DNA of 64,000 nt, from NCBI GenBank assembly GCA_007844125.1, contig CM017563.1, positions 34,451,885 to 34,515,884 of the forward strand. Direction: 5' to 3'. The notes beneath the pieces were generated by a model, which saw only the letters and a program-made list of their open reading frames with translations, was not told the origin of the DNA and did no database searches. The DNA is from Sinonovacula constricta. Lineage: Eukaryota > Mollusca > Bivalvia > Cardiida > Solecurtidae. This document shows positions 57,401-60,928 of this stretch, piece by piece (the first letter of the stretch is position 1; every line of letters begins with the position of its first letter). Both the position numbers and the translations under genes were made by a program.

Positions 57401-58013
57401 TGATGTGTTATGCTTCACTTTTCACATAGATGTAGGATATCAAAAATCAGCATTTTGCAGGTCTTTTCAGCAACATTAATTTATTTGGTTCTTTGATAGA
57501 AAAAAATCAGGTCCAAACTGTCGGATACCACCTTTAAAGGGACTTAAAAACATCAGGAAAACTAGAAAAAAAATCAAATTGAGCAGGTTGCACTGTATAC
57601 AAAGTACTCCTAGTTCTATTTGCTATAAGCATTTAGCCTGGGACATGAAAATAGAAAATTATTTTACTCTGTATTCCAAAACCTAGCTTATATATTTGTG
57701 GTCAATTGCTGTTTTTTTGTGCAAGCTTTGTCACTTCCCATTTTATATAAAGTTTTAACGGGAAATTTATATTTAAAAATGTGTTACTTACTAATCATAC
57801 ATACACATTTAGACACTATAATTCAATGAATTTGATAACAATAATTTTTTTGTTAACTCACTGGTTCACTGGCCGTAAAAGGTCCATGGACACGATATCG
57901 GTGTATGTCTTGTCGAATCCAGCAAAGTCGACGACTGCAAACTCCCCGCGGAACACCTTGATTTTGGCGGGCCACCATCCTGCCTGCTCTTCACCTGGCG
58001 CCTTAGTGAACAC
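26968..58013 (-). CDS. FMR1: FMR1/FXR-family RNA-binding protein, 14 exons (5' end off window)
   Basis: Spliced gene on the minus strand, exons in order: 57862-58013, 54050-54115, 52080-52173, 51060-51176, 41930-42097, 39477-39555, 38473-38582, 33396-33482, 32289-32392, 30873-30994, 30459-30638, 29700-29765, 28609-28719, 26968-27434. Every intron has AG/GT borders, and the joined length is 1,923 nt (640 codons plus stop) with no frame break. Domains in window numbering: second Tudor/Agenet 1-51, KH0 about 58-135, KH1 150-206 (GTHG loop at 167-170), KH2 219-255 (GKNG at 230-233), export-signal-like leucine-rich stretch 289-310, RGG regions 345-360 and 400-420, and arginine-rich C-terminus. The protein binds mRNA and ribosomes and represses translation in the cytoplasm and at synapses in other animals. 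The KH2-to-VPF linker is very short, as in FXR1/FXR2, while the end LVNG resembles FMRP. Protostomes usually have a single gene of this family, so the symbol means family ortholog. The start codon and first Tudor domain are missing from the window. Confidence 0.95.
27700..27870 (+). repeat. SINE family C copy, opposite orientation
   Basis: Head at left: ATGGCGTAGTGATATAATAG, then CTCACAGTGAGGGTCCAG. The body follows as the complement of family C (GAAGAACTTAATGTGGAAAG, CTTCCAGCTGACC, GTGGTTCTACTCAGA). In the 1,174-bp FMR1 intron. Confidence 0.8.
28095..28318 (-). repeat. SINE family B copy, degenerate, left arm of an inverted pair
   Basis: Shows AATGTCCACTTTTGACAGATATA, CACTGTGAACACC, CTGGACACCAAGCCGACCAG and TTAGCAAAGGAGCTATACC in family B order. 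A second copy lies inverted just to the right. Confidence 0.75.
28340..28567 (+). repeat. SINE family B copy, right arm of the inverted pair (mixed ends)
   Basis: The right part reads as the complement of the B body (AGTGAAGGCAGCACTATATC, CTTCAAGTTGACAC, TGTTGGTGGAATGATAAACC). The left end (TGTTTACTGGGTTTATCATC) is again a B tail in direct orientation, so this locus is a head-to-head rearranged pair that could fold back in the intron RNA. Confidence 0.7.
28609..28719 (-). CDS. FMR1: FMR1/FXR exon: arginine-rich RRRTTDDED segment
   Basis: Acceptor TTGCAG before 28719 and donor GTATGT after 28609. The split codon A|CA gives Thr, and the last base G continues into the terminal exon. Encodes [17 protein letters not shown] then [17 protein letters not shown]. 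The basic run followed by an acidic T-D-E-D segment and a later D-x-A-S-x-N matches the order in vertebrate FXR1/FXR2, where this region carries a nucleolar targeting signal. FMR1 of vertebrates lacks it, so this exon favours an FXR-like C-terminus. Confidence 0.92.
29420..29615 (-). repeat. SINE family D copy
   Basis: ACATCGCACCAACACAATTA, TGGCGACATCCAGC, GTAGAACCACTGGCGCA and ACTCGAACCCATGTGGTG in order. It has an 80-bp gap to the exon at 29765. Confidence 0.9.
29700..29765 (-). CDS. FMR1: FMR1/FXR small exon (66 nt)
   Basis: Acceptor TTTACAG, donor GTAAGT. Encodes [21 protein letters not shown] plus shared codons at both ends. Glutamine/arginine-rich and not recognisable as a domain. Its length is a multiple of three (66 nt) with equal phase at both ends, so it could be skipped without a frameshift, as a cassette exon. 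Confidence 0.85.
29801..29984 (+). repeat. 36-bp tandem repeat, five units
   Basis: Units of the form AAGTCATATCAGGCAGAAAC followed by ATGTATTATAAATAGC, mildly diverged. It begins about 35 bp upstream (in transcript sense) of the splice acceptor of the 66-nt exon, close to its branch-point region. Confidence 0.93.
30459..30638 (-). CDS. FMR1: FMR1/FXR exon with RG-rich segment (180 nt)
   Basis: Acceptor TTACAG before 30638 and donor GTGAGT after 30459. Encodes [20 protein letters not shown] and then an R/G/Y-rich half including [20 protein letters not shown]. The 'DWS' near the start recalls the conserved ELSDWSL element of vertebrate FMRP/FXR1. The length is divisible by three and phases match, so skipping would keep the frame. 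The RG repeats should contribute to RNA binding and be methylation substrates. Confidence 0.93.
30873..30994 (-). CDS. FMR1: FMR1/FXR exon with RGG box (122 nt)
   Basis: Acceptor GATACAG before 30994, donor GTATGA after 30873. Encodes [20 protein letters not shown] then [20 protein letters not shown]. The GR/RGG run is the canonical RGG box, which in FMRP binds G-quadruplex RNA. Here it precedes a second RG-rich exon, so the protein has two such regions. Confidence 0.94.
31145..31255 (+). repeat. SINE family C/D fragment, opposite orientation
   Basis: Contains GCTTCTACCTAGACATTTGT and CTGGGGTCTTCCTCC, the complement of the shared core of families C and D. No head. Confidence 0.6.
31305..31530 (+). 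mobile_element. Fragment of the TTAA-flanked MITE
   Basis: Contains AAAAATAGCTTGCGGTGCAG, CATGGCTCAGATAGGAAATA and a diverged CTTCACTTTTC block in the family order. The termini are not intact. Confidence 0.6.
31531..32288. other. Intron remainder, nothing recognised
   Basis: AT-rich intronic sequence between the RGG exon and the leucine-rich exon. Confidence 0.3.
32289..32392 (-). CDS. FMR1: FMR1/FXR exon: leucine-rich export-signal-like segment
   Basis: Acceptor TTCACAG, donor GTATGT. Encodes [20 protein letters not shown] then [14 protein letters not shown]. It matches the vertebrate [20 protein letters not shown] stretch that holds the nuclear export signal. The hydrophobic spacing (V, L, F, I, L) is kept although one leucine is replaced by phenylalanine. 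The last two bases AG are completed by the next exon to Arg. Confidence 0.94.
32412..32522 (-). repeat. Chimeric SINE: family B tail joined to family C head
   Basis: The left half (TTTGTTTATTGGCTTTATTG, CCCACCAACAGCATACAGTT, GGAGACAGC) is family B. The right half (AAATCGGCAACTCTACCACT, ACGCCACAGACGCCCC) is the head of family C. The junction is near 32469. Confidence 0.75.
32580..32705 (+). mobile_element. Right-end fragment of the TTAA-flanked MITE
   Basis: GCTTTACTTTTCACATAGAT, GGGCATCAATAAACAGCATT and GATCTTTTCAGACAACA follow the family order and end near ACTTTAAAGGGG. The inverted terminus is largely lost. Confidence 0.7.
33005..33352 (+). repeat. ~340-bp dispersed repeat (family R), copy 1
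   Basis: Shares TTTTTATGCTTGTGCTCTTT at its left, GAACAAGCGATAAAGTCCA-like sequence, GACCTACCTACT and ACAAGGGAGACAATTTCCAT at its right with 56520-56822. No coding frame or terminal repeat seen. Confidence 0.8.
33396..33482 (-). CDS. FMR1: FMR1/FXR exon after KH2 ([10 protein letters not shown])
   Basis: Acceptor TTGCAG before 33482, donor GTGAGT after 33396, phase 0 at both ends. Encodes [20 protein letters not shown] then LEYNLDHLR, matching vertebrate GMVPFVFVGTKESI...LLEYHIAYLK. It follows the KH2 exon directly, so the long spacer of vertebrate FMR1 at this place is absent and the layout is that of FXR1/2. A foldback element lies about 80 bp upstream of its acceptor. Confidence 0.94.
33563..34013. 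mobile_element. Foldback element, ~450 bp imperfect palindrome
   Basis: The left arm has CGATTTACCAAATGTGCCCT, ACCTACCGAAAGTGAGGTT and GCGACTTTATAAATGCA. The right arm has TGCATTTATAAAGTCACTTT, CACCTCACTTTCGGTAGAT and GGGCACTTTCGGTAAATCAT, the complement in reverse order. Inner parts also pair (AAAATTGACAAAAAGA with TCTTTTTGTCAATTT). Only about 60 bp at the centre are unpaired. Confidence 0.92.
34020..34312 (+). repeat. SINE family B copy, opposite orientation
   Basis: Head at left with CCTGGTTCGATCCCGGGTC (B box) and a degenerate A box (GGCTAATCGATACAGCACTG). The body is the complement of family B (GCTCCACGACTAGTTGGCCC, GGTGTCAGGATAATG, CACAGTGAAGACAGTACTAA). Confidence 0.88.
34895..35100 (-). 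repeat. SINE family C copy
   Basis: AAATACATTGCAGCGACCAA, GACCTTCCAACATAAGTCC and GCGACTCTACTACTATGCC in family order. The B box has decayed. Confidence 0.85.
35425..35592 (-). repeat. SINE family D copy
   Basis: TTACATTACACTGACAAAAT, GGTTGAGGAAGACCTCAGAC, GGGTAGAACCGCTGGC and GGGACTCGAACCTGAT. The distal half of the head is missing. Confidence 0.85.
36000..36190 (-). repeat. SINE family D copy
   Basis: CATTGCACTGACATAATTAT, GGTGATGTCCACC, TCTGGGTAGAACCACAGACA and GAGAGGCTGTGAGGGGCTGA. The B-box region is deleted. Confidence 0.8.
36191..36781. other. Intron stretch, nothing recognised
   Basis: Intron sequence between two SINEs, with several GACCTT stretches at about 36460-36610. No feature called. 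Confidence 0.3.
36795..37032 (-). repeat. SINE family C, complete copy with 13-bp target duplication
   Basis: Body from TTTTTGAAATACATTGAAGC to the head at the right. On the minus strand the head reads GGCGCCCGTGGCGTAGTTGT AGAGTC (A box) with GAGTTCGAGTCCC (B box). TCTCTCAGAATTT flanks both sides (36782-36794 and 37033-37045). The best-preserved family C copy here. Confidence 0.95.
37046..38044. other. Intron stretch, nothing recognised
   Basis: Intronic AT-rich sequence with only chance ORFs. Confidence 0.3.
38045..38260 (-). repeat. SINE family D copy
   Basis: TTAGATCGACACAATTACTG, CCCCAGACATACGTCTGTGT, AGAACAACCAGC and GACTCAAACCCACGCAGTGC in order. Confidence 0.85.
38473..38582 (-). CDS. 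FMR1: FMR1/FXR exon: KH2 core with GKNG loop
   Basis: Acceptor CATTGCAG before 38582, donor GTAAAC after 38473. With the preceding G it encodes A then [20 protein letters not shown] and [16 protein letters not shown]. The GKNG loop and the following isoleucine (equivalent to human Ile304, whose Asn mutation causes severe fragile X disease) are kept. KH2 contacts RNA and polyribosomes. EGDNE...PREE is close to FXR1/2 rather than FMR1. Confidence 0.96.
38733..38935 (+). repeat. SINE family C copy, opposite orientation
   Basis: Head at left: CCTGTAGTGTATTGGTAGAG (A box) and GTGGGTTCGAGTCCCGTTCC (B box). The body follows as GATCTTCCAGCTGAC and CCAGACATTTGTCTAGGG. Confidence 0.9.
39477..39555 (-). 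CDS. FMR1: FMR1/FXR exon between KH1 and KH2
   Basis: Acceptor CCCTAG before 39555, donor GTAAGT after 39477. Encodes [20 protein letters not shown] then VPRELV. It completes KH1 (the A-x-x-ARxxLEFAED helix of vertebrate proteins) and begins KH2 with VPRxLVG. Here the residue after LV is Ala (G|CC across the intron) instead of the usual Gly. Confidence 0.95.
40047..40302 (-). repeat. SINE family A copy with target duplication
   Basis: Complete body from GGGATTTGCCGGCATTTTTG to the head (minus strand CGCAATAGCTCAGTTTGTAG AGCG; B box GGGTTCAAACCCC). A part of the middle is deleted. Flanked by AGCAAAAAG at 40038-40046 and 40303-40311. Confidence 0.93.
40680..41740. repeat. 35-bp minisatellite, split by a SINE
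   Basis: About 20 units of AATTCCCCGAGACCACTGCA CCTAGGATCTTTGTT, mildly diverged, between 41000 and 41740. Two further units lie at 40700-40765 on the other side of a family B SINE, so the SINE interrupted the array. It ends about 190 bp from the KH1 exon donor side (41930). Confidence 0.93.
40774..41000 (-). repeat. SINE family B copy inserted in the 35-bp minisatellite
   Basis: TGTTTGTTGGGTTTATCAAC, GGAGATGGTGTCCACTTGAA, CACATTATCCTGACACC and TTGCTTGAGCGTAAGCAAGG. The head is missing. Minisatellite units lie on both sides. Confidence 0.88.
41930..42097 (-). CDS. FMR1: FMR1/FXR exon: KH1 with GTHG loop
   Basis: Acceptor TTCAAAG before 42097, donor GTAGGT after 41930, phase 0 at both ends. 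Encodes [20 protein letters not shown], then [20 protein letters not shown] and [16 protein letters not shown]. The [15 protein letters not shown] and G-x-TAIDLDE-x-xCTF signatures are near-identical to vertebrate FMRP/FXR KH1. The glycine equivalent to human Gly266 is conserved. The acceptor is weak (AAAG), but the joined frame fits the vertebrate alignment. Confidence 0.96.
42195..42455 (-). repeat. SINE family B copy
   Basis: GTCTGTTTGCTGTGTTAATC, CAGAGACTATGTCCACTT, GTGTTGCCTTTACTGTGCAT and a decayed head ending CACTACCAGGTCTGG. Confidence 0.85.
43030..43500 (+). repeat. Three tandem ~170-bp diverged repeats
   Basis: Each unit has GATGCAG-AGT-TTTAAACTT, CACATATAGATAGAA, CATTTTG-TG and an AAAAAGGTAGATTTTACC stretch. 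Starts near 43060, 43235 and 43400. Strongly AT-rich and diverged. Confidence 0.7.
43634..44114 (+). mobile_element. TTAA-flanked MITE (piggyBac-like), full copy
   Basis: Starts ACGTGGTATTTGGCAG and ends CTGTCAAATACCACAT. TTAA lies directly outside both ends (43630-43633 and 44115-44118). The interior is collinear with 57069-57533. 481 bp, non-coding. Confidence 0.93.
44236..44380 (+). repeat. Dispersed repeat, also at the right window edge
   Basis: GACAAAACCCGGTGAACTGC GGACC, TTTTCAAAATT and ACAAAACATAT-like pieces recur at 63888-64000. Extent and type unknown. Confidence 0.5.
45318..45548 (-). repeat. SINE family D copy
   Basis: TTACATTAAACCAACAAAAT, TGATGGAGGACAACCCCAGA, CTGGGTAGAACCACTAGTGC and GACTCGAACCCACGCGGTGA in order, preceded by T-runs. 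Confidence 0.9.
46370..46627 (-). repeat. SINE family A copy
   Basis: CTTGCCGGCACTTTTGCCGA, GCACAGGGGCACTTATGCGG and the head (minus strand GTCGCAGTAGCTCAAGTGGT AGAGCG; GGTTTGAATCTGC decayed B box on plus). Part of the mid region is deleted. Confidence 0.92.
46640..47189. other. Intron stretch, nothing recognised
   Basis: AT-rich sequence before the 51-bp minisatellite. No feature called. Confidence 0.3.
47190..48600. repeat. 51-bp minisatellite, open in frame on both strands
   Basis: About 27 units of TTACCCAGGTTAAACAGCCC TGGAACTAGCAGTTTAACAT ATGTAGTCACA, homogeneous at left and decaying at right (from about 48200). Because 51 is a multiple of three and the unit has no stop in these frames, a 389-codon minus frame ([17 protein letters not shown] units) and a 213-codon plus frame run through it. 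A block at about 47716-47962 is repeated almost identically 240 bp on (four full units plus one 36-bp short unit). It lies in the 9-kb intron between the KH0 and KH1 exons, so it is probably not translated. Confidence 0.96.
48690..48900 (-). repeat. Diverged SINE family C copy, founder of the next array
   Basis: TTGTAAAATGCATTGTAGCA, TAGAGGAAGACCCAAGA, AAGGTCAGCTAGATTACAT and CCCCTACCAAGGCTTGAACC follow family C order. Its head region runs without a break into the 99-bp tandem array. Confidence 0.8.
48815..49600. repeat. 99-bp minisatellite derived from a SINE tRNA-like head
   Basis: About eight units, period 99 bp (for example CTCGCCCC at 49014 and 49113); some units are shortened. Each holds CCCCTACGTAGACTTGAACC (B-box side), AGAGGTCAGAGGAGTTATGG and CAACACTACCCCTACTGCAT (A-box side), which line up with the 3' part plus head of family C. 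The period is a multiple of three, which explains the overlapping long ORFs on the plus strand. Confidence 0.9.
49601..50736. other. Intron stretch, nothing recognised
   Basis: AT-rich sequence with chance ORFs only. Confidence 0.3.
50737..50968 (-). repeat. SINE family C copy
   Basis: GAAATACATTGCAGCGACCA, GTAGAACCACCGGCACACCG, CCTTCTCACATTAAGTGCTT and CACTCGAACCCACGTGGTGA in order. The head is complete to GCCATGG. Confidence 0.93.
51060..51176 (-). CDS. FMR1: FMR1/FXR exon: end of KH0 (117 nt)
   Basis: Acceptor TTAACAG before 51176, donor GTAGGG after 51060, phase 0 both ends. Encodes [20 protein letters not shown] then [19 protein letters not shown]. It corresponds to vertebrate [37 protein letters not shown], with the KRAxMxxDMHxRxLR signature kept. 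Confidence 0.95.
51177..51729. other. Intron stretch, nothing recognised
   Basis: Non-repetitive intronic sequence. Confidence 0.3.
51730..51955 (-). repeat. SINE family D, near-complete copy
   Basis: TTACATCGCACCAACACAAT, TTGGTGGAGGAACACCCCAG, GGAAAACCTCCCCATGAAAG and a head with GGCGCCTGTAGCTGAGTAAT on the minus strand. The best family D reference copy in the window. Confidence 0.93.
52080..52173 (-). CDS. FMR1: FMR1/FXR exon: KH0 middle (94 nt)
   Basis: Acceptor CCTTTCAG before 52173, donor GTAAGT after 52080. The split codon AT|A gives Ile. Encodes [20 protein letters not shown] then [11 protein letters not shown]. It matches vertebrate [25 protein letters not shown], with the F-x-K-x-x-G and V-x-x-D-P-x-x-x-x-LVI positions conserved. 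Confidence 0.94.
52315..52548 (-). repeat. SINE family C copy
   Basis: T-run, then AAATACATTGCAACAACCAA, GGAAGACCTTTCCAAAGTAA, CGGACTCGAACCAATAAGGT and a head ending GCCACAGGCACCCC. Confidence 0.9.
52854..53168 (-). repeat. SINE family B, complete copy with 13-bp target duplication
   Basis: Tail TTGTTTGTTTATTGGGTTTA at left and head at right (minus strand CCGGACCTGGTAGCGCAATC GGTAGAGCGTCAGC). TAAATATTACTGT at 52841-52853 and TAAATATAACTGT at 53169-53181 flank it. Reference copy for family B. Confidence 0.95.
53410..53539 (+). mobile_element. tRNA-like core between imperfect inverted repeats, copy 1
   Basis: The left end TGTAGCCGGGTGATAGGGAG A pairs with the right end TCTTCCTATGTTACA (inverted). 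Between them, 53444-53517 reads like a tRNA gene: A box TAGCTCAGTTGGTTGAGC and B box GGTTCGAGTCA, with a TGT triplet where an anticodon could lie. The acceptor stem pairs only partly and the T stem is imperfect, so I do not call a functional tRNA. A second, shorter copy lies 125 bp on. Confidence 0.75.
53665..53779 (+). mobile_element. tRNA-like core between imperfect inverted repeats, copy 2
   Basis: Same termini as copy 1 (TGTAGCCGGGTGATAGGGAG and CTCCCTATGTTACA). The core has TAGCTCAGTCGGTAGAGCA and TTCTAGTCCCCGACTGGC but lacks the anticodon-arm and part of the T-arm sequence. Acceptor halves CCAGT and ACTGG pair. Confidence 0.75.
54050..54115 (-). CDS. FMR1: FMR1/FXR exon: start of KH0 (66 nt)
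   Basis: Acceptor TTTCAG before 54115, donor GTAAGT after 54050. The codon CA|A with the upstream exon gives Gln. Encodes [21 protein letters not shown], matching vertebrate [23 protein letters not shown]. Links the second Tudor domain to KH0. Confidence 0.95.
54260..54590 (-). repeat. SINE family C/D fragments
   Basis: Pieces at 54268-54335 (CATCCAGCTGTTTAAG, CTCGATAGAACCACAGCAG) and 54485-54580 (TGTCTGGACAGAACCAGAGG, GGAACTCAAACCCATGCC) match the C/D core and head, separated by about 150 bp of other sequence. Confidence 0.6.
54627..55485 (+). mobile_element. Tigger/pogo-like DNA transposon, internally deleted
   Basis: The left end CAGTAAAACTTCTCGAAGCG and the right end (inverted) CAGTAAAACCTCTCCACAGC form terminal repeats, flanked by TA on both sides (54625-54626, 55486-55487), as in Tc1/mariner-pogo elements. 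CAGT-AAACCTC ends are typical of Tigger. Subterminal GAAGCGGCACCTCTAAGCAG-like motifs repeat at both ends. Inside, 55231-55320 encodes [25 protein letters not shown], resembling the helix-turn-helix of Tigger transposases. The catalytic DDE region is missing, so it is non-autonomous. 859 bp. Confidence 0.88.
55845..56075 (-). repeat. SINE family B copy, degenerate
   Basis: ACACCAACAGTATTTAAATT, AGAGACAGTGTCCATTTGAA, TAGTGCTGCCTTCACTGTGT and GACAACAGGTTGACCAGTTG in order. Directly beside a family A copy. Confidence 0.85.
56080..56349 (-). repeat. SINE family A, complete copy
   Basis: ATTAGCCGGCATTTTTGCCG, GCACAGGGGCACTTATGAGG, TGACCCGGCCGGGGTTTGAA and the head (minus strand GGCCGCAATAGCTCAGGTGG TAGAG). 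Reference copy for family A. Confidence 0.95.
56520..56822 (+). repeat. Dispersed repeat family R, copy 2
   Basis: Partner of 33005-33352: TTTTTATGCTTGTGCTCTTT at left, GAACAAGCGATAAAGTCCAA in the middle, ACAAGGGAGACAATTTCCAT at right. Confidence 0.8.
57069..57533 (+). mobile_element. TTAA-flanked MITE (piggyBac-like), best-preserved copy
   Basis: Starts AGGTGGTATCCGACAGTTTG and ends with its perfect inverse. TTAA lies outside both ends (57065-57068 and 57534-57537). 465 bp with no ORF of note. Lies 328 bp from the Tudor exon donor. Confidence 0.95.
57862..58013 (-). CDS. FMR1: FMR1/FXR exon: second Tudor/Agenet domain (152 nt)
   Basis: Acceptor TATATAG before 58013, donor GTGAGT after 57862. 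Encodes [40 protein letters not shown] and [11 protein letters not shown]. It matches vertebrate [47 protein letters not shown]. The WW pair, GEF-x-V and the DxTYxxIV-x-x-x-LR pattern are intact. The domain binds methylated lysine and partner proteins in vertebrates. This is the most upstream exon seen; earlier exons should be right of 64000. Confidence 0.96.
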
Positions 58014-58435
58014 CTATATAAATACCAAATACAATCTGTGAAGAATCCCTTTATGAATACAAAACAAGGGCTGAATATGGAAACGGGAATGTGAAAAAAA
58101 AATTTACAGATGGACTCACACCTAGAAGACATTGGAGGTTTGGACATGAGATTCCCAGATCTGGCGTCCAACTACATGACAACAGACAGAATATTCATAT
58201 AAAGAAGTTCTTGTTCCCTTTAGTGTCAAAAAAGCATAAGTAAGTAAGTGTTCTCTCTCTGTGCACTTTTGTCTAGATCCCAGAGTAAACTAAAATTCAC
58301 TGGACATGCAAGATTAACAAAGTGGGATAAGGTAAAATCTTGATGGCAAGAGTAATGGTTCTTGAACTCTGCACTTTGTCTCAACACTTGATACATGAAT
58401 ACATATTACAAGTATGTAGTGAATCAGTCAAATAG

Positions 58436-58674
58436 ATTTTTGAAATACATCGCAGCGACCAATTATGATAATTATGGCAATGTCCAGCTTTTTGGAGGAG
58501 AGCGAGCCCGAACAAATGTATGGATAGAATTAGTGGCGGACTGCAGCTCTGCTGGAAGACGTTCCCACATTAAGTCCTTCGCCCCGAATGGGACTTGAAC
58601 CCACACAGTGAGAGGCTAAGTAGTTGGAGCAGTTACACGTCGGCAACTCTTCCACTACATCTAGGGTGCCCCCT
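58436..58674 (-). repeat. SINE family C copy with 9-bp target duplication
   Basis: GAAATACATCGCAGCGACCA, ACGTTCCCACATTAAGTCCT, GGGACTTGAACCCACACAGT and head. GTCAAATAG flanks it at 58427-58435 and 58675-58683. Confidence 0.94.
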
Positions 58675-58683
58675 GTCAAATAG

Positions 58684-59434
58684 TCAAAAAGTTCCAATGA
58701 ATCACCTTAAATACAAAACCTTAATGATATTGCTATGATTTCCACAATCATTAAGCCAATGTCTCATGAATGTTGAAAATAGACTTCATTGTGGCTTATG
58801 GCCATATAATAAACTAATAAAAGCATTTCAAATATTCACATTTTTGAAAAAAAGCCAATTTGGACCACTATCTTTAATAACTCCATAATTTAAATCAAGT
58901 ACTAGCTTCTTCAGAAATAATTGAATGTACTAAAAAAAGATAATTGTGTTCAGTTCTGTTTGTTTAATTATCTCTTGCCTCTACTTGTGGTTGGTCTCTA
59001 GGAACTATGCCGCTAGCATCTTTCTAGTCATACAAATCTACTTGACAAGTTAAATTCAAGAAAAAGAAAAGTGTAGTCAGAGAAATGTATCATTGGGCTT
59101 CTTTTTTTTCAAAGTGAAGAAACTGTATACATTCATCTTTTGAAATTAATAGGTTAAAACTGATTTCAGCTTTTTTCAGCAAAATGAAAACTTTACTAGA
59201 CTGCTTAATTGGTTTTAATAAAATCTATTATTTTTCACAAAATTAATATATCAAACTTACAGACGTAAAATAATCAGGGCACACACAATAAAACAAAAAC
59301 AACAACCAACAAAACCTAACCACTCTCAATAATAGAGACCCGATGGGAAAATCAGACTTTTGAGCGAGATGTAATTTGGAAAGGCTTTAAGTGTAATTAG
59401 TGATGCATTGGGATCACAGTAAGGAATGCTGGCA
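58684..59434. other. Upstream intron stretch, nothing recognised
   Basis: AT-rich. I searched the minus strand for upstream FMR1/FXR exons (Tudor 1, VRFPPP motif) and saw none. Confidence 0.35.
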
Positions 59435-59537
59435 AGGGGTGGTTGCCAGTGGTTAGGATACCTGTGCCAGCTGTCTGGCAGATGGCTGCCTGATTTATGG
59501 CAGCATCTCTCCCTAAACCAAGGCAGCCACCACCCCT
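59435..59537. other. GC-rich three-way-junction hairpin
   Basis: Outer stem AGGGGTGGTTGCC...GGTTAGG pairs with CCTAAACC...GGCAGCCACCACCCCT (some bulges). Inside are two local hairpins: GCCAG-CTGT-CTGGC (59466-59479) and AGATGGCTGCC / GGCAGCATCT (59480-59508; 10 bp with one bulge, 8-nt loop). No known RNA family recognised. Confidence 0.7.
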
Positions 59538-59784
59538 ACCTCCCACCCACTTTAGCTTACTTTTTTTTTTCAGTAAAAAGTTTAATTTTTGTCTCAGTTT
59601 TTTTTAAATCTCAATTAATTAATGCCAAATGACATACAAGATTTTGACTGCCATGGAAAAACTGTCGCCTGAGCATTGTATGCCTTTTCTGAGGGTGGAG
59701 TATTTTATGTGGCTTTTATCTCCTGCACATATTGTACACATGGTGATAGTTCATTAAAATTAGTTGTTTCTGTGGAATATTTTT

Positions 59785-59880
59785 TTATTTGACTTCCAGC
59801 CATTGCTGATGGAGAAAGATCCCCGATGAATTCCCGGGTAAAACCACCAACATACTACTGCACCTTGAGGGCATACAAAA
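59785..59880 (-). repeat. SINE family C/D core fragment
   Basis: TTCCAGCCATTGCTGATGGA, GAAAGATCCCCGATGAATTC and CCGGGTAAAACCACCAAC match the shared core. Confidence 0.55.
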
Positions 59881-60199
59881 GAGAACACTCTTGCAGTTAT
59901 TCTTCTTGATTTACTTTAATTTATATCTCATACTTCATAACTTCCACTGTGTTACAATGACAAGTATGACAAGAAAATACCTCTCGTCCAGACAGTTTCC
60001 TAATTAATGGTCGAGAAATTTCCCAGACTGAGTTCTGAGGAAGCCCTCTGTTTTTATCTCCTATTTATTTATTGGGTGCACCTTTTCACAGAAAAACCAT
60101 AAGCCACAATGAAGTCTATTTTTTCCCCAAATAAAGAAAACTTATACTTATTGATCTTTTACTGCCTAGAATCACCATTTATCCCATTAAAGAAGGTAT

Positions 60200-60370
60200 C
60201 TGACAGTTAGGACCATTTAATTTTCTCTCATGCAACCAAACAAATTATTGTTACCTGACAAGATCTCATGAAATGCTGTTTATTGGTGCCCTACATCCAT
60301 GTCAAAGGTTAAGCATAACACTCCATTTGTCATTACAAAAACGTATTTCCTATTTAAGCCATGCTGCACA
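60200..60370 (-). mobile_element. Partial TTAA-flanked MITE, opposite orientation
   Basis: Begins after TTAA with AGAAGGTATCTGACAGTTAG G. The interior reads as the complement of the family's right part (GGTGCCCTACATCCATGT, TTCCTATTTAAGCCATGCTG). The other end is lost near a family A SINE. Confidence 0.75.
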
Positions 60371-60380
60371 TTTAGCTTAA

Positions 60381-60653
60381 GTGATGAGATTTGCTGGCAT
60401 TTTTGCCGATACTGTGCAGCGACATTTTTATCATTATAGCACAGGGGCACTTATGAGGTGCCCAGGGACTGAACCCGTCCGGGCCATTATACTGACACCA
60501 ACGAGTCAGGAAAAATGATGTCCCTTAGCAACGAGCATTAGAAAGGAAACCACTACAACCAACTTTAAAGTCCTTGGTTTGACCCGGCTGGGGTTTGAAT
60601 CCACGACCTCCTGATCCGCAAGCCGACACTCTACCATCTGAGCTATTGCGGCC
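60381..60653 (-). repeat. SINE family A copy
   Basis: AGATTTGCTGGCATTTTTGC, GCACAGGGGCACTTATGAGG and the head (minus strand GCCGCAATAGCTCAGATGGT AGAG). Complete. Confidence 0.94.
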
Positions 60654-60856
60654 CAAACAACAACTTTAAGTTTTTAGCATACTAAATAAAAATCTGCCAA
60701 CTTACATAAAAAATCATTTACACACTTAAGAAAAAAAATATAGAGAGAATTTAAATATTTCATGTGATAAAGATGTTTATATTACATGCGAAAAACATTA
60801 TTTTATGAGGATTACATATCCTGGCACTGGTAATTTGATTGTGAATCAATTTTCTA

Positions 60857-60928
60857 AAAAAAAAAAGCAAAAAAAAAAAAAAAAGAAAAAAAAAAAAAAG
60901 CAAAAAAAAAAAAAGCAAAAAAAAAAGC
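60857..60928 (+). repeat. A-rich simple repeat
   Basis: A-runs broken by GC and G. The long peptides predicted here (poly-Lys, poly-Phe) are artefacts. Confidence 0.95.
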
